A stretch of DNA of 64,000 nt from assembly GCA_023052935.1 (NCBI GenBank), contig CM041293.1, forward strand, positions 169,777,341-169,841,340, read 5' to 3'. The stretch comes from Piezodorus guildinii (taxonomy: Eukaryota; Arthropoda; Insecta; Hemiptera; Pentatomidae). The position numbers and the translations under genes are program-made. Shown piece after piece: positions 1 through 10,359 of this stretch (the stretch's first letter is position 1; the number at the start of each line of letters is the position of its first letter). The notes beneath the pieces are model-generated. The model had not been told where the DNA came from. It saw only the letters and a list, made by a program, of their open reading frames with translations, and did no database searches.

Positions 1-345
1 CTTGTATATTAGTAAGTTGTTGTCAGCCGCAAGCTATGATTTTATGTTTATTAGTTTGTATACTTCTATAAAATCATAGTTCATTATAGTTCTTTTGGGT
101 TCCACGTCAATATTTTGTCTATTAGAAATTCAAGATACGTTACTGTGTCTGAGGAAGAAAGTGGTATAGAGTTGAAATTAAACGATGGACAAAATTTTTC
201 TCGAAGTATGAAAGTGACGTGTGTGCATCTACTTTCGTTCCCCTAAATATGCCAAGCACTACATCAGTCTTCGACAAGGAAGCCAAAAAGTTCTGAAACG
301 TGAGAGAATATAATGTGGGATCCAGACAAAATGATAATTCCATCA
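1..345 (-). pseudogene. Diverged Jockey-type RT fragment (A family)
   Basis: Read on the minus strand, this piece follows the RT C-terminal half of the element-A copy at about 56.35-56.66 kb. Shared landmarks include a 'ggttccacgtcaat' stretch, the 'gtgtctga' stretch and the 'aagcactacatcagtcttcga' region seen there in related form. One 68-codon minus frame is open but frames shift along the match. It runs off the left edge of the window, so the 5'/3' extent is unknown. It is a much older copy than the two long A elements. No function is expected. Confidence 0.6.
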
Positions 346-1140
346 CATCAATAATTCATGAACTTTGGCTTAAAGGTTTGCAAAAATGTATGCACTACAA
401 GTAATTTTAGTACCGGAAATAAAGGGTTTGATTCAGATTAATTGATTATAATAAAGAATTAAATTATAAAATAATTATTAATCTATATTTATATCTATAT
501 GCTATAATTAATAATAACGCCTTATTTTGTATTTTCTGTTAAATCATGCGTTCAGGGAACATAGGACCTTAAATATGGGTAAACATTATTTAATTAGTAA
601 AGCGCCAAAAAGAAATAAGTTAATTAGTCTCTTAATTAAGAGTTAAAAACAGTTAAATGTAATTTATTCAAAGTGTCATGGCCGCTACTTCTGTACTACT
701 TACGTATCGCTTTTTGACTATTACTTTGGCATTTCGGTGTTAATGATTTTTCATCCTTCAAAATTTGTTATTAGAGAGTTATTAAACTAATAAACACATT
801 AGTGTGTTTATTAGTTTAATACATCCCATTTAGTTTAATTACAATCCCATATAAAGAGGTGAGTGCACTTATTTTAATAACGCACATAATAGACTGTTTG
901 CAGCCTTGACTAGATAATAGGAAAGCATAAATCCCTTTGGTACACCGGTATGATCATTTCGTACACTGTTATTGTGTACGGTGTAAGGTCTCGGTCAACA
1001 CTGTTGTGAGCTACAAGATCGTTACGAAATACTTGTATATATATTTTCTAGTTTTCTTTCTCTAAGACTATTTTTTTTTCTTCCAGAAACTTTTTTATCA
1101 CTTAGTAGCTTTAATTAAATATTACTGTTTTGATTATTAT
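346..1140. other. AT-rich DNA without a gene; contains one hairpin
   Basis: I see no coding signal, RNA gene or recognisable transposon over this stretch. The only structured item is the hairpin at 781-820. Confidence 0.6.
781..820. repeat. Perfect 18-bp inverted repeat with 4-bp spacer
   Basis: Arms 781-798 (attaaactaataaacaca) and 803-820 are exact reverse complements around the spacer ttag. The surrounding DNA is AT-rich but the arms contain mixed bases, so simple-sequence coincidence is unlikely. It could be a MITE terminal remnant or a cruciform-forming hairpin. No flanking TSD was found. Confidence 0.75.
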
Positions 1141-1495
1141 TTTATATGTATATAATAATAATATTTATTTCTTTTCGGGGTAATCCCCATACAAAAGCAG
1201 TTTGTCATTACATTTCATGTATTGACAATATTAACAAAAATACAAAATAAAAACAACTGAAGACTGTTTTCAGACATCATTGATATAATATAAATAAAGT
1301 TTATACACATATTTGAAATTATAAACAAAAAACCAACAAAAATAAAATAAAAAGTTGAACATTTGAGAAATTTAAAGTAATCTATTAACAAAATATAAAT
1401 CTTTCAATTTTTATAACCTAATATATTTATTTATTTGATTACAGTTTTAGGTGCCATGTGCAACAAAGGTTAGAGGCACCGTGATCATAAACTAT
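1141..1495 (-). other. Probable 3' UTR of LINE C plus AT-rich flank
   Basis: This lies directly downstream of the zinc tail of LINE C on the minus strand and is very AT-rich. No clear poly(A) junction or TSD could be fixed, so the 3' end of the element is uncertain. Confidence 0.35.
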
Positions 1496-3117
1496 TTAAA
1501 GAGTTGGGTACAATTTATTATTTTTCAGAAAAATGAACAAACTTTTTTGATTCTTTTGGTCCATTGTTTCCTTATAACTTTGTAGAAGAGGCCATGTTCT
1601 GCCTGAACTATACAGTGGGCATTCTATCAGGATGTGTTCCACAGTTAGCTTTAAGTCACAGCGCAGGCATCTCGGCGGAGGTTTCCCTTCAAGCAGGTGC
1701 CCATGTGTCAGTCTAGTGTGTCCAATCCTCAATCGTGTTATTATTGATTGCTCCCTGCGTTGTCCAAATATCTGGGGTTGTGGTCGCGAAATCCGAAGTT
1801 TCGCTTTAATTTGTTGTTCTCCGTAGCCTTAGACGAAAAGGTGCACCATGCTTCTTTGCATTGCTTCAGTATGGCTGAGTTGAAGTCAGTCCGTATTGTC
1901 TTGACGTTGGGAATAGGAAAGATGGAACTTGCTTCTTTTGCGCCTGTGTCAGCCAGTTCATTCCCCGTAATTCCTACGTGGCTTGGCACCCAGAGAAATA
2001 TAATATTTCTTTTTGTTTTAAATATTAAATTCGAAATGTGAAATATTAATTGATTTCCTGAATAATGAAAATCTTGGATTCCCTGGAGAGCCGAATAGGA
2101 GTCACTGCAAATTAGAAACTGACTGTGGGCTAAGTCTTCAATTAAAGTCAAAGATAGGTAAAGAGCAAATAGCTCGGACGTGTATACCGAATAAATGGAA
2201 GGGAGACTGTACCGAACGGTCTCATTAGGTAAAACGACCGAACAGTCGACTTTATCTAGATGTTTAGACGCGTCAGTATAAATACATGTATAATCTTGAT
2301 AGGTGGCTAAGAGAGCTAGAAAGCTTTGTTTTAAGATTTCTGGAGGATTCGTTGATTTTGATATGGATTTCAAAGAAAAATCGAAGGTTGCTGGGATACT
2401 TGTCTAAGGAGGTAAGGGGTTTGGAGTGGAAACGTAAAATTTTGGCAAAAAATGTGTGTCAGATAGTGGAGGGTAGTTTGAGAGGCGGGAGGGTAAGTTA
2501 TATCGTGAAAAGTCAAAGACGTCCGGCGTTGTTTTTCAACGACCGAGAAATTTTAAGAGAAGATAGTGCCTACGGAGCTCTAGGGGCCACTCATCGGCTT
2601 CCCACAGTATGCTACTGATAGGACTAGTCCTAAAAGCCCCGGTTGCTCTACGAATCATTGCGTGGTGAACAGGGTCCAACCTACTTAATATTTTTTTGGA
2701 TGCATCCCCGTAAATTTCGCAAGCGTAATCAGAGACTGGCCTTAACAAGCACCTACATAGTCTCAGCAAAGAGATTCTATCACAGCCAAAGATTGAACCT
2801 GAGAGAGTTTTCATAATATTGCATCTTTTAGATAGTTTAGCCAAAAGAGCATCAACGTGTAATCTCCAGGTCAATCTTGAATCAAATGTGACTCCTAAAT
2901 ATTGAATAGAGTCAGCCCTATTCAGACGACGATTTCCAAGGTAGACTGAAAATGGTTGTGCACAATTCCGTATTTTACAGAAATGGACTGCAGTTGATTT
3001 CGTGAGACTAAACCTAAAACCATGACTAGAGGCCCAGGTTTCCAGATTTTGTAATGTTCCCTGAATCACATGTTCTCCAAATTTTACGTGGTTGATTTGT
3101 ATTCCCGAAATCCACAT
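1496..3117 (-). pseudogene. I-type LINE 'C': RT C-terminus, RNase H and zinc tail, 5'-truncated
   Basis: Order on the minus strand: the RT C-terminal half and thumb region (3117-2536), with YLGVTFDSRLTW and an LDPVHHAMIRRATGAFRTSP block; an RNase H domain (2373-1741), with TDAS, YTSELFALY, CSDSYSAL and WVPSHVGITGNELAD; then a C-terminal zinc-like tail (1732-1496), with RIGHTRLTHGHLL and a CxxC...H...C pattern ending in ECPLY. The catalytic Y/FADD box, fingers, endonuclease and gag are absent, so the copy is 5'-truncated. Stops or frameshifts separate the three parts near 2,400-2,536 and 1,735-1,741. RNase H places it in the I group and not in the Jockey clade proper. It is related to elements B and D in this window. 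It is inactive. Confidence 0.85.
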
Positions 3118-3369
3118 TGTTCTTTGTTCAGAATTTTTCGGGTTTCTAGCACCCAGAGAAAGCGGCGATTAATATAAATTAGACTAAACAATGTTAAATA
3201 ATATTATAAGTTAAGAAAAAAGTAATAACAAAGTAAAGAAGAAAACAAAACAAACTTATTTCACTTCGGTTTTTAATAATAATTAATGAGGCATTAAGCG
3301 GAAAATCGACGTCTTATTCGTTAATAAAATTATAAATGATTTAATTTTTAGACTGCCCCCTGTTTAGTA

Positions 3370-3560
3370 AAATTTCTGCACATTATCAATCATTAGCAAA
3401 TTTCTCAAAATTGAATTATTGTGTTCATTTATATATTTATGAATATGATGATACCCAAGTTCTTTATACACTGGGCATTCTATTCCCAACTGATATAGGT
3501 TTTCCGGTTTTTGTAAATTGCAAATCTTCGAGTTCTCTTAATCTGTTAAAACAGCTTTTC
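3370..3560 (-). pseudogene. Possible relic of a LINE C-terminal zinc tail
   Basis: On the minus strand a short frame contains ENLYQLGIECPVYKEL followed by a stop about 30 codons later. The IECPVY block resembles the tail after RNase H in LINE C (IECPLY). Nothing else of a LINE is visible around it, so this is a weak assignment based on a short motif. Confidence 0.3.
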
Positions 3561-3660
3561 TTCTGGTATTTTTAATAAGGCTATCGATCATCTGAACATT
3601 CTTTAGTCTAACTGGAAGGAATTAGTCCGGGTGGCGGTCATTAAATGAAACAACTAAATA

Positions 3661-3725
3661 GTTTCAACTATTTTATTGTTTGCCAACGTTTTGACCCCCT
3701 TTGTGGGTCATCATCAGGGCTGAAG
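3661..3725 (-). ncRNA. Hammerhead-ribozyme-like motif of Penelope type, probably inactive
   Basis: On the minus strand the order is CTGATGA, a stem II candidate (TGACCC / GGGTCA around a short loop), then AAAACGTTGG. This follows the hammerhead core layout CUGANGA - stem II - GAAA reported for the terminal repeats of Penelope-like elements, and the neighbouring ACGTTGG stretch is also typical of those repeats. The G of the GAAA box is A here, which would remove a catalytic residue. No Penelope RT or GIY-YIG domain was seen nearby. Family assignment is by motif only. Confidence 0.45.
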
Positions 3726-3807
3726 GTGTAGAAATGATGGCTTGTTGAGATGATATGAGAATTGGAAATAATGAGGAGTCGGTCTGTTAAAAAATGTTTT
3801 GATTTTT

Positions 3808-3848
3808 CCAACGTTTCAGCTGAAACTAAGGAGTAATAATCAGGCTAG
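3808..3848 (-). ncRNA. Second hammerhead-like fragment
   Basis: On the minus strand CTGATTATTA is followed after a short arm by CAGCTGAAACGTTGG. Here the GAAAC box and the ACGTTGG stem are intact but the CUGAUGA box is altered. It lies about 90 bp from the first motif in the same orientation, as expected for a partly duplicated Penelope-type terminal repeat. Confidence is low because stem II is not clearly pairable. Confidence 0.3.
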
Positions 3849-3899
3849 CATTGAGCTATGCCAAGCAAAACTGAATACATCGTCATGCATCCTGAATAG

Positions 3900-4866
3900 A
3901 GGGGGAGAGAAGAGAAAACTAAATATCTCCACCTCTGATTTACTAACAATGTGATATTTTATAATAACCTTTATTGAATATTTTATAATTTATATGGAGT
4001 TGCTCAAACTGGAGTTTAAAACCCATTTTTCATCTTTTATCTGGCAGGGGAAATAAAAGAAAAGGTAAAATGTTCAATTATGTTTTAATAAAAAGTTTAC
4101 AATTAAAAAATACATTATAAATACGTACAAGTAATGAATATATCGTTATTTACATTTCGGTACCTAATCATAAATGAATAAATTGACTAATATCTAAACT
4201 TAAATCTAGTTGTTATAAAATTCTAGAACAAAAATATATTAATTGTTTGAGGACTGAGTTGGCTTGAAATATTAGCTTTGACTGAGGACTGAGTTGCCGC
4301 TTCTTTGATTCAGCTGCTTCAAATCGCGCCATGATACTTGGTGGCAGGAGAAACCCCTGGATGCTGCACCATGTCCTCCTGTAACAATTAATATTTAAAA
4401 TATAGCTGCGTTTTATCTCAGCTACAACTTAAATATTTATATAAAAATAAATCATACAAAGGCCATCATTAATAAGAAATTTCACTTTAAAAAAAATACT
4501 ATTTTCTTTAAATTAATCAGCTAATGTTTTTATTATACATTGGTTAATTTCTCTAATTGAATATTTTTTTAAATACCTTAGTTCAGATTTTTGACAAAAT
4601 CTTTTAAGAGGACTGAGTTTGGTAAATTAACAAATGATGTATAAAAGATATTTTTTTTCTAGCTGAGCTTTCGAAATGAGTTTATAAAGACATAACTATA
4701 TAGTCGATAGATGGACAAACATTGATAGAACTTTCAATAATGCCTAATATGTATATATGAAATTATATAGAATATCAAATAATATTTAATTAATGACAGA
4801 ACATGAGCTGATAATCACCTCTGCTGATGAGTTGCGGTACTAAATTATTCTTATTCACTTATTCTT
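3900..4866. other. AT-rich intergenic stretch with three copies of a short motif
   Basis: No gene is supported. The 12-mer gaggactgagtt recurs at about 4,250, 4,283 and 4,611. A short GC-richer patch around 4,290-4,380 has an acceptor-like ttgttacag on the minus strand followed by a 19-codon open frame, too short to call. Confidence 0.4.
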
Positions 4867-5076
4867 CTAGCTTTTGTTGTTGTTTTCGTCGACCATCCAC
4901 GGGTACTGATTTCGCGTCGTCCATGTTGGTTTCCAGGGGGTCCAGCCAGCTCTGCGCCCCACTGGGGCAGGAATCTTTTCCATACCCTTCGGGCAATAGT
5001 ATCTTGAATAGTCGATCACCAGCTTGCTACTTTTAGGTCTATTTGCACCAGGAGCCTTGTTAATATTTTTCTTCAA
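4867..5076 (-). CDS. GC-rich exon-like island, unknown product
   Basis: A 69-codon minus-strand frame includes YSRYYCPKGMEKIPAPVGRR and then a tryptophan/proline-rich stretch (GWTPWKPTWTTRNQYPW). It begins just inside a splice-acceptor-like tttgttctag and stands out by GC content from the AT-rich DNA around it. A second minus frame is also open through its centre (IARRVWKRFLPQWGAELAGP...), so the reading frame is not secure. I do not recognise the protein. It may be an exon, or part of an unclassified LINE or processed gene fragment. Confidence 0.25.
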   Translation of the reverse strand: MKKNINKAPGANRPKSSKLVIDYSRYYCPKGMEKIPAPVGRRAGWTPWKPTWTTRNQYPWMVDENNNKS

Positions 5077-5379
5077 ATTTATATTCTAGAACAAAAAACA
5101 TTGAAGTTTAGATTGAGATTTATCAAATACAATAGAGTTTTAGAAATATAAGTAATGAAGTTCATTAATTATTTAGAAAAGAGCAAATGGGTTCCATACG
5201 AAATAAATGCAGATTGAAAACCACACAGGTACAGAAAATAATTGTCTCAATTTCTCTATATTTACAGGCTATCAGTTGTGTCAATACCTTCACGGTTTAT
5301 CTACTGTATTCTATTATTTCGTTCATGTAATATAACTCAGATATATTTTGGATTAACAAATACATAATATACTTTTAAT
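5077..5379. other. AT-rich spacer, nothing recognised
   Basis: No ORF, repeat or RNA signal is visible between the exon-like island and the Jockey target site. Confidence 0.5.
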
Positions 5380-5391
5380 TTTACACATAAA
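5380..5391. repeat. 5' target-site duplication of Jockey element A
   Basis: TTTACACATAAA here is repeated exactly at 9080-9091, immediately after the A-rich tail of the element. A 12-bp exact match at these two positions is the expected product of target-primed reverse transcription. Confidence 0.85.
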
Positions 5392-5412
5392 CCTTACACT
5401 AAGAAATAAATA

Positions 5413-5994
5413 GTGCAGTGCCACAATTGTCAGGCATATGGTCATACTAGAAGTTATTGTCACCACATACCACGCTGTGTGAAATGCGGTGAACAACATA
5501 AGTCAGAAGAATGTACGAGACCAAGATCAACACCCGCTGTTTGTGCTCTGTGCCTCAAGGACCACCCGGCTAGCTACAAGGGATGTCAAATCTACAAGAA
5601 CCTCAAAAGCAGATACCAAAAACCTCAGAATCTGGATGAAACAGCTGAACCGATCAGAAGCAGAAGACAACCTTCAAAAACAATTGATTCCAATGTAACA
5701 TTTGCCCATCTACTTGGAGGTGGGAACCAGAACAAAGAGGCCGAGGCCCTGCCGGAACAACGCACACTTCAAAATTCTCAAACCGTTCCACAACCAACTA
5801 TTCTTTAAAATTTACCCAACCCTCAAAAACCTCATCCGCATCAAATTTCTCATATTCCTCCTCCATCAAATGTCTCAGACCTTACAAGTTTGATGACGTC
5901 CTTCATCACTGAAATCAAATCCCTCGTTATACCGCTAATATCACTACTTACTAATCTTGTATCAAACTTAATCCCTTCCTTAAAAAATCCTTAA
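5413..5994 (+). pseudogene. Jockey ORF1 (gag), C-terminal part with three zinc knuckles
   Basis: Gag binds element RNA in the LINE ribonucleoprotein. Visible are three consecutive cysteine-rich knuckles: CHNCQAYGHTRSYC, CVKCGEQHKSEEC, and CALCLKDHPASYKGC. This spacing is characteristic of Jockey-clade ORF1. The frame then reaches a premature TAA at 5806-5808. After a frame change, the gag C-terminal leucine-rich segment (SLMTSFITEIKSLVIPLISL...) continues to a TAA at 5992-5994, which abuts the ORF2 ATG directly (TAAATG). The N-terminus is missing through 5' truncation. Confidence 0.85.
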
Positions 5995-8625
5995 ATGACT
6001 TCACCTAACTCCTTATCCATTCTCCTATGGAATGCGAATGGTGTTAGAAATCATACTGACGAAGTTACAGCTTTATTGCAAGACAAAAACGTTGACGTAG
6101 CACTTATTACTGAAACTAGACTAACCACTAAACAGTACTTTAAAATACCTCAATACGTAACATACCGTACGGACCACCCAGATGGTACTCCCACTACCTA
6201 CCTATGATTTCCTACAAACCACAGCTATAGTAATCAAAACTTTTTCCTTTCCGGTAACCCTTACATCAGCATATTGCCCTCCCAAACATTCCATTTCCAA
6301 CACCGAATTTGTATCCTTTCTAAATTCCTTAGGAAATCATTTCATTCTGGGTGCAGACTTAAATGCCAAGCATCAACAGAGGGGTTCGAGAACCACGAAT
6401 TCTCGTGGACGAAATTTGCTGTCTGCACTCAACTCCCGTCATTTCAATCTCCTACCTCCTGATTCCCCTACCTACTGGCCAACCGATCCCAACCGTAATC
6501 CTGACATCCTTGACTTCTTCATTCACAGCGGATTAGGCTCCCTCAACTTATCTGTAACTCGACTTGATGAACTATCCTCAGACCATAGTCCACTGATCCT
6601 AAAAGTATCTCTCACTCCAATTCCAAAACCTATCCCACCGTCATTTATCCGAGGCCCTGTCAACTGGAACCTATTTCGCCAAATCCTGACCGATAATATT
6701 AACCTCAGAGCAACCCTCAAAGCCCCAGAAGACCTTGACGATTCCGTCTACTCCTTCACCACAGCCATTCAGCAAGCTGTCTGGACTGCCTCCTCTCCTA
6801 AGCACTCCAATATAACTCCTCACCAAAACCATTTGCCTCAACACCTTACAGATCTAATCCATGCAAAACGCCGTGCCAGATCATTATGGCAGCGCACCCG
6901 ACATCCAACAGATCGCCGCTCCTATAACTTCTATTGTAGACAATTGAAGCAGGTGTTGGCGACCTTCCGTTCCCAGTCCTTTAATTCCTACATCTCCTCT
7001 CTGTCAGCTAGTGACAATTCCCTGTGGAATGTCACGAAGAAGATTTTAAAATCCCGTCAAGTTTCTCCATCCTCTCCGGCGTGGTGATGACTCCTGGGCT
7101 GCGTCTGATGAAGATAAAGCCGAGGAATTCGCCACACACCTCTCCACAGTATTCACTCCTCACCCGGAATCCCAAAGAAATCATACCGCAGCAGTACAAG
7201 ACTTCCTTTTGTCACCAATACCTCTTTCCCTACCTCCTAAAGCTATAAATCCCTCTGAGGTTAAATATCTTCTCCAGAAACTGACCCTCCGTAAATCTCC
7301 TGGACATGATCTCCTTACCCCCCAGATCCTCCATCAACTTCCGCAGAAAGCTATTATATTCCTTACCTATATCTACAACTGCATCCTACGCACCACCTAT
7401 TTTCCTCTCTTGTGGAAACATTCCACAATCATTCTCTTCCTAAAACCAGGTAAACCTTCCAGCAACACTTCATCCTACAGACCTATTAGTCTACTCCCCA
7501 TCCTCTCAAAAGTCTTTGAAAAACTCCTTCTAAAACGAATCCTGCCTATATTAGAATCACAAAATCTTCCTTCCCATCAGTTTGGTTTCCGTGCTCATCA
7601 TTCCACTGTTCAACAAGGACTCCGAGTTGTAGACCATATTTCCTCAGCCCTTGAATGCATGAGTATTGTTCTGGTGCGTTTCTGGACATAGCGCAAGCTT
7701 TTGACCGGGTATGGCACACCGGATTACTCTTCAAGCTTAAAACGCATTTACCCCAGTCTCTATACCTCATTCTACGATCCTATCTCTCAAACCGCTCCTT
7801 CCGAGTTCGCTGTGGTGTAGAATTTTCTAACTTTTATCCCATTGAGGCCGGTTTCCTCAAGGCAGCGTCTTAGGACCCGTCCTCTACATCCTTTACACTG
7901 CTGATATTCCTATTCATCCTGACACCTTTCTGGCAACATTTGCAGATGACACCGCCATCCTATCATCCAATTCCGATCCTGAAATAGCATCCTTAATCCT
8001 GCAAAGACACCTTTGTCTTATCGAGGACTGGTGTAATGCTTGGCGTATTAAGGTTAATGAAAGCAAATGCACCCACGTCACCTTCACCCTTCGACGCAAA
8101 TCCTGTCCAATGGTTCATTTCAATTCCATACCACTTCCTTCCTCAGACACAGTCCGGTATCTTGGCTTACTACTAGACAAAAGATTGACCTGGAACCCAC
8201 ATACAAGACTTAAACGAAAATAACTCAACAGACGATTCGGACGGTTATACAGACTACTAAACAGAAAATCTAAGCTTACAGTTGACAACAAATTATTACT
8301 TTACAAGACAATACTGAAACCAATGTGGACCTACGGACTTGAACTATGGGGGACAGCCAAACGTTCTAACATCAAACGCATTCAATCCTTTCAATCCAAA
8401 GTCCTCCGAACAATAGTAAATGCTCCTTATTATGTCTCCAACTATACCTTACACCACGACCTTAATGTTCCATTTATTTCAGACCTGATTCCATCTAAAT
8501 TTTCCAAATTCCACCAGAACCTCATTCATCATCCTAATCCTCTAGCACAATCCCTATCCAGTTCCAGTCATCCATACAACCCTCCTAGAAGGTTGAAACG
8601 GCAGTGGCCCCGAGACATATTGTAA
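5995..8625 (+). pseudogene. Jockey ORF2 (AP endonuclease + RT), multiply frameshifted
   Basis: ORF2 nicks target DNA and reverse-transcribes the element RNA. The start is the ATG directly after the ORF1 stop. The endonuclease half shows ILLWNANGVRNH, ITETRL, GADLNAKH and SSDHSPL. The RT shows RKSPGHD (7.29 kb), SYRPISLLP (7.47 kb), FGFRAHHST, LDIAQAFDRVWH (7.69 kb) and FADDTAIL (7.94 kb), then the thumb (RTIVNAPYYVSN). Frame breaks lie near 6,185-6,207, 7,070, 7,205, 7,665 and 7,850, and TAA 8221-8223 replaces a Glu codon kept in copy 2. The final stop is 8623-8625. There is no RNase H, as expected for Jockey. It is inactive, although the catalytic Asp pair is retained. Confidence 0.9.
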
Positions 8626-9079
8626 ACATCTATTCTGGAGTTCTGACACTGGTCAGATTCTCCTCTCATGTGCGGTGTGATTGTGGCTGTGGCGCCCTCA
8701 CTTAGCTTCCGCTGGCTCTCACCACTGATGCGGCTGAGAGGATGGCGCTGGGATCCTTTTGACTCCGCTTGTCCTTCCACAAGTGGGGGGACAAGCCCCG
8801 TCTGGGGTTCCCGAGCTGATTGTAAATATTGTACATAGGTATGAATGTGACATGTTTTGTTTATTTATTTGTTAACTTCATTTATTTGTATTTATTTTGT
8901 CTATAAATTTTGTTATTGTATACGTTTATTTATTTTGATTTTATTTTATGTAATTTGACTTTCCTTTTGTTTATATTGTAAATATTGTATGAATGAGATC
9001 CTGTAGCACTATTATTATTGTCTATTATGACAAATTGTAATATATACGAATAAAAAAAATAAATAAATAAAAAAAAAAA

Positions 9080-9091
9080 TTTACACATAAA
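9080..9091. repeat. 3' target-site duplication of Jockey element A
   Basis: Exact copy of 5380-5391, directly following the A-rich tail. Confidence 0.85.
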
Positions 9092-9359
9092 AGAAAAAGG
9101 TATCAGGTAAAATATTTTTTGAGCTGTACTTTGAAACAATTTTAAGAACAATTAGGATAACATGTATATCTTTCTCTCGATAAAAAATGTAGGTTGTTCT
9201 GTATTCCGGAAATTTTATTCAAATTATTTGAATGAAATTCGAAAAAAAAAAAGGGAAATCGTAACGCAGTCTATTATGAATGCTTTTGTTTTATTATTTT
9301 TAATTATAAAACTTTGTTATCAACTAAAAAAAAAAAATCACCCTCTTCCCCTCCTTCAG

Positions 9360-10022
9360 AATTTGAGGGCTTACATTTCAGGATGCGTTGAACCCGAAGA
9401 ACGACTAAAAACGATTCATCTTTACCTTACCAATGTCTAACACAAAATTAATCTAAAGAAACTGTAACGGACTTTTAACTCATCTTATAGACCTACAGCT
9501 GTTGAATCCCTGTATTCTCAACTCCCTAGACCACTCCTACTGTGTTTTTTTTGTTGTTTTTTCCGTGGCGCGACAGGCCGTGTAGGATCTCCTGGGAAGT
9601 TACACTCACGTTTTGTGATGAATTTTCTATTGTAGGGTCATCACTCCCTACGCCTAATTTTGTGAGTGGCCACCATTTGGTTGACGGGTCTCACATCCCC
9701 GGGGGAGAGTCTGTGAGTGAATCCCCATTTAATTACATTCTTATAAAAGCCCCGTTGGGACTGGGATTCATGGGATTCGAACTCACAACTTTAGCATAAG
9801 AGACTAGCGCGCTAGCCACTCAGCCACGGGTTCCCCTTCACTCCTACTGTTAGTTGATCTAAATGTCCATAAAGAAGATGGCCTCGAGACCTTCCAGTTT
9901 AGATTCATAGTGGAGTGATGCTAATGAGCATTTTCTCTTCATGTATATTGTCTGACAAGTTATTTACTTGCTGTATTTACTAATACAGTTGTAAATCTCA
10001 ATAAATGGAAGACAAAAAAAAT
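9360..10022 (+). pseudogene. Retroposed 3'-end sequence (AATAAA plus A-tract), split by a SINE
   Basis: A pyrimidine-rich ttcag at 9,350-9,359 precedes a 28-codon open stretch (NLRAYISGCVEPEERLKTIH...) ending with a stop near 9,440. The rest is UTR-like, with AATAAA at 10001-10006 and an A-tract at 10015-10022. The last ~35 bp before the A-tract (acagttgtaaatctcaataa) resemble tail sequence at 59.64-59.69 kb and, inverted, 13.77-13.81 kb. A repeat-family 3' end is therefore more likely than a unique host exon. The SINE at 9544-9838 interrupts it. Confidence 0.35.
9532..9850 (-). mobile_element. tRNA-derived SINE, copy 1, with 12-bp TSD
   Basis: The TSD CACTCCTACTGT lies at 9532-9543 and 9839-9850. 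Read on the minus strand, the SINE starts with a tRNA-like head (GTGGCTGAGTGGCTAGCGCG as A-box region; GAGTTCGAATCCC as B box), has a body containing CCCCGGGGATGTGAGACCC, and ends with a gcgacag/ccacgg stretch and an A-rich tail (T-rich on the plus strand at ~9,543-9,563). It is the same family as the copies at 11.73-12.04 kb and 58.10-58.40 kb. It would be transcribed by RNA polymerase III and moved by a partner LINE. Confidence 0.9.
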
Positions 10023-10079
10023 CCTAGCGTTATCTAGGATCTAGGATCTAAAAGAAATGAAAGAAGGGGACAACAAATT

Positions 10080-10345
10080 GGAAACTTACAGGACACCTAC
10101 AACTTACATGTTCTGAATAGCGACAAATCAACCTCCTTAAGCTCATCCTATAACTTCTCCCTTATAGACTTTCATTTTTTGCTGAAGTAGTTTGCATTCC
10201 GACGCCTATTGAATGTAATCACTATTCAATATTCCAGTGATCACTTCCACATTTTAATCAATACTGGATTCACGAGAAGGCGAATTGGCAACAGTTTACA
10301 GCAAATGCTAACCTCTCCTCCTACCTTTCATACGAAGTTGAGGAG
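10080..10345 (+). pseudogene. LINE endonuclease C-terminal relic
   Basis: A plus-strand frame shows SDHFHILINTGF, matching the SDHFPI motif that ends LINE endonuclease domains. A frame change is followed by a KANWQQFT linker like the KANW/RANW sequence that follows the endonuclease in related LINEs. It is head-to-head with the inverted B fragment that starts near 10,360. Only ~250 bp remain. Confidence 0.5.
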
Positions 10346-10359
10346 TGCTGCTCTCTTAT

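Larger units (their letters stand above)
5392..9079 (+). mobile_element. Jockey-clade LINE 'A', copy 1, 5'-truncated, complete 3' end
   Basis: The element holds the C-terminal part of ORF1 (gag zinc knuckles), a complete but broken ORF2 (endonuclease and RT, no RNase H), a ~450-bp 3' UTR and an A-rich (AAAT)n-like tail at about 9,048-9,079. It is bounded by a 12-bp TSD. The first ~21 bp after the 5' TSD (5392-5412) cannot be read as gag and may be filler added at the truncated 5' junction. Three other A-family fragments occur in this window (1-345, 55.8-58.0 kb, 58.69-59.01 kb). Confidence 0.9.

Noticed and set aside
2286..2618. 110-codon plus-strand ORF
   Set aside because: Antisense shadow of LINE C between its RNase H and RT regions; no independent motif.
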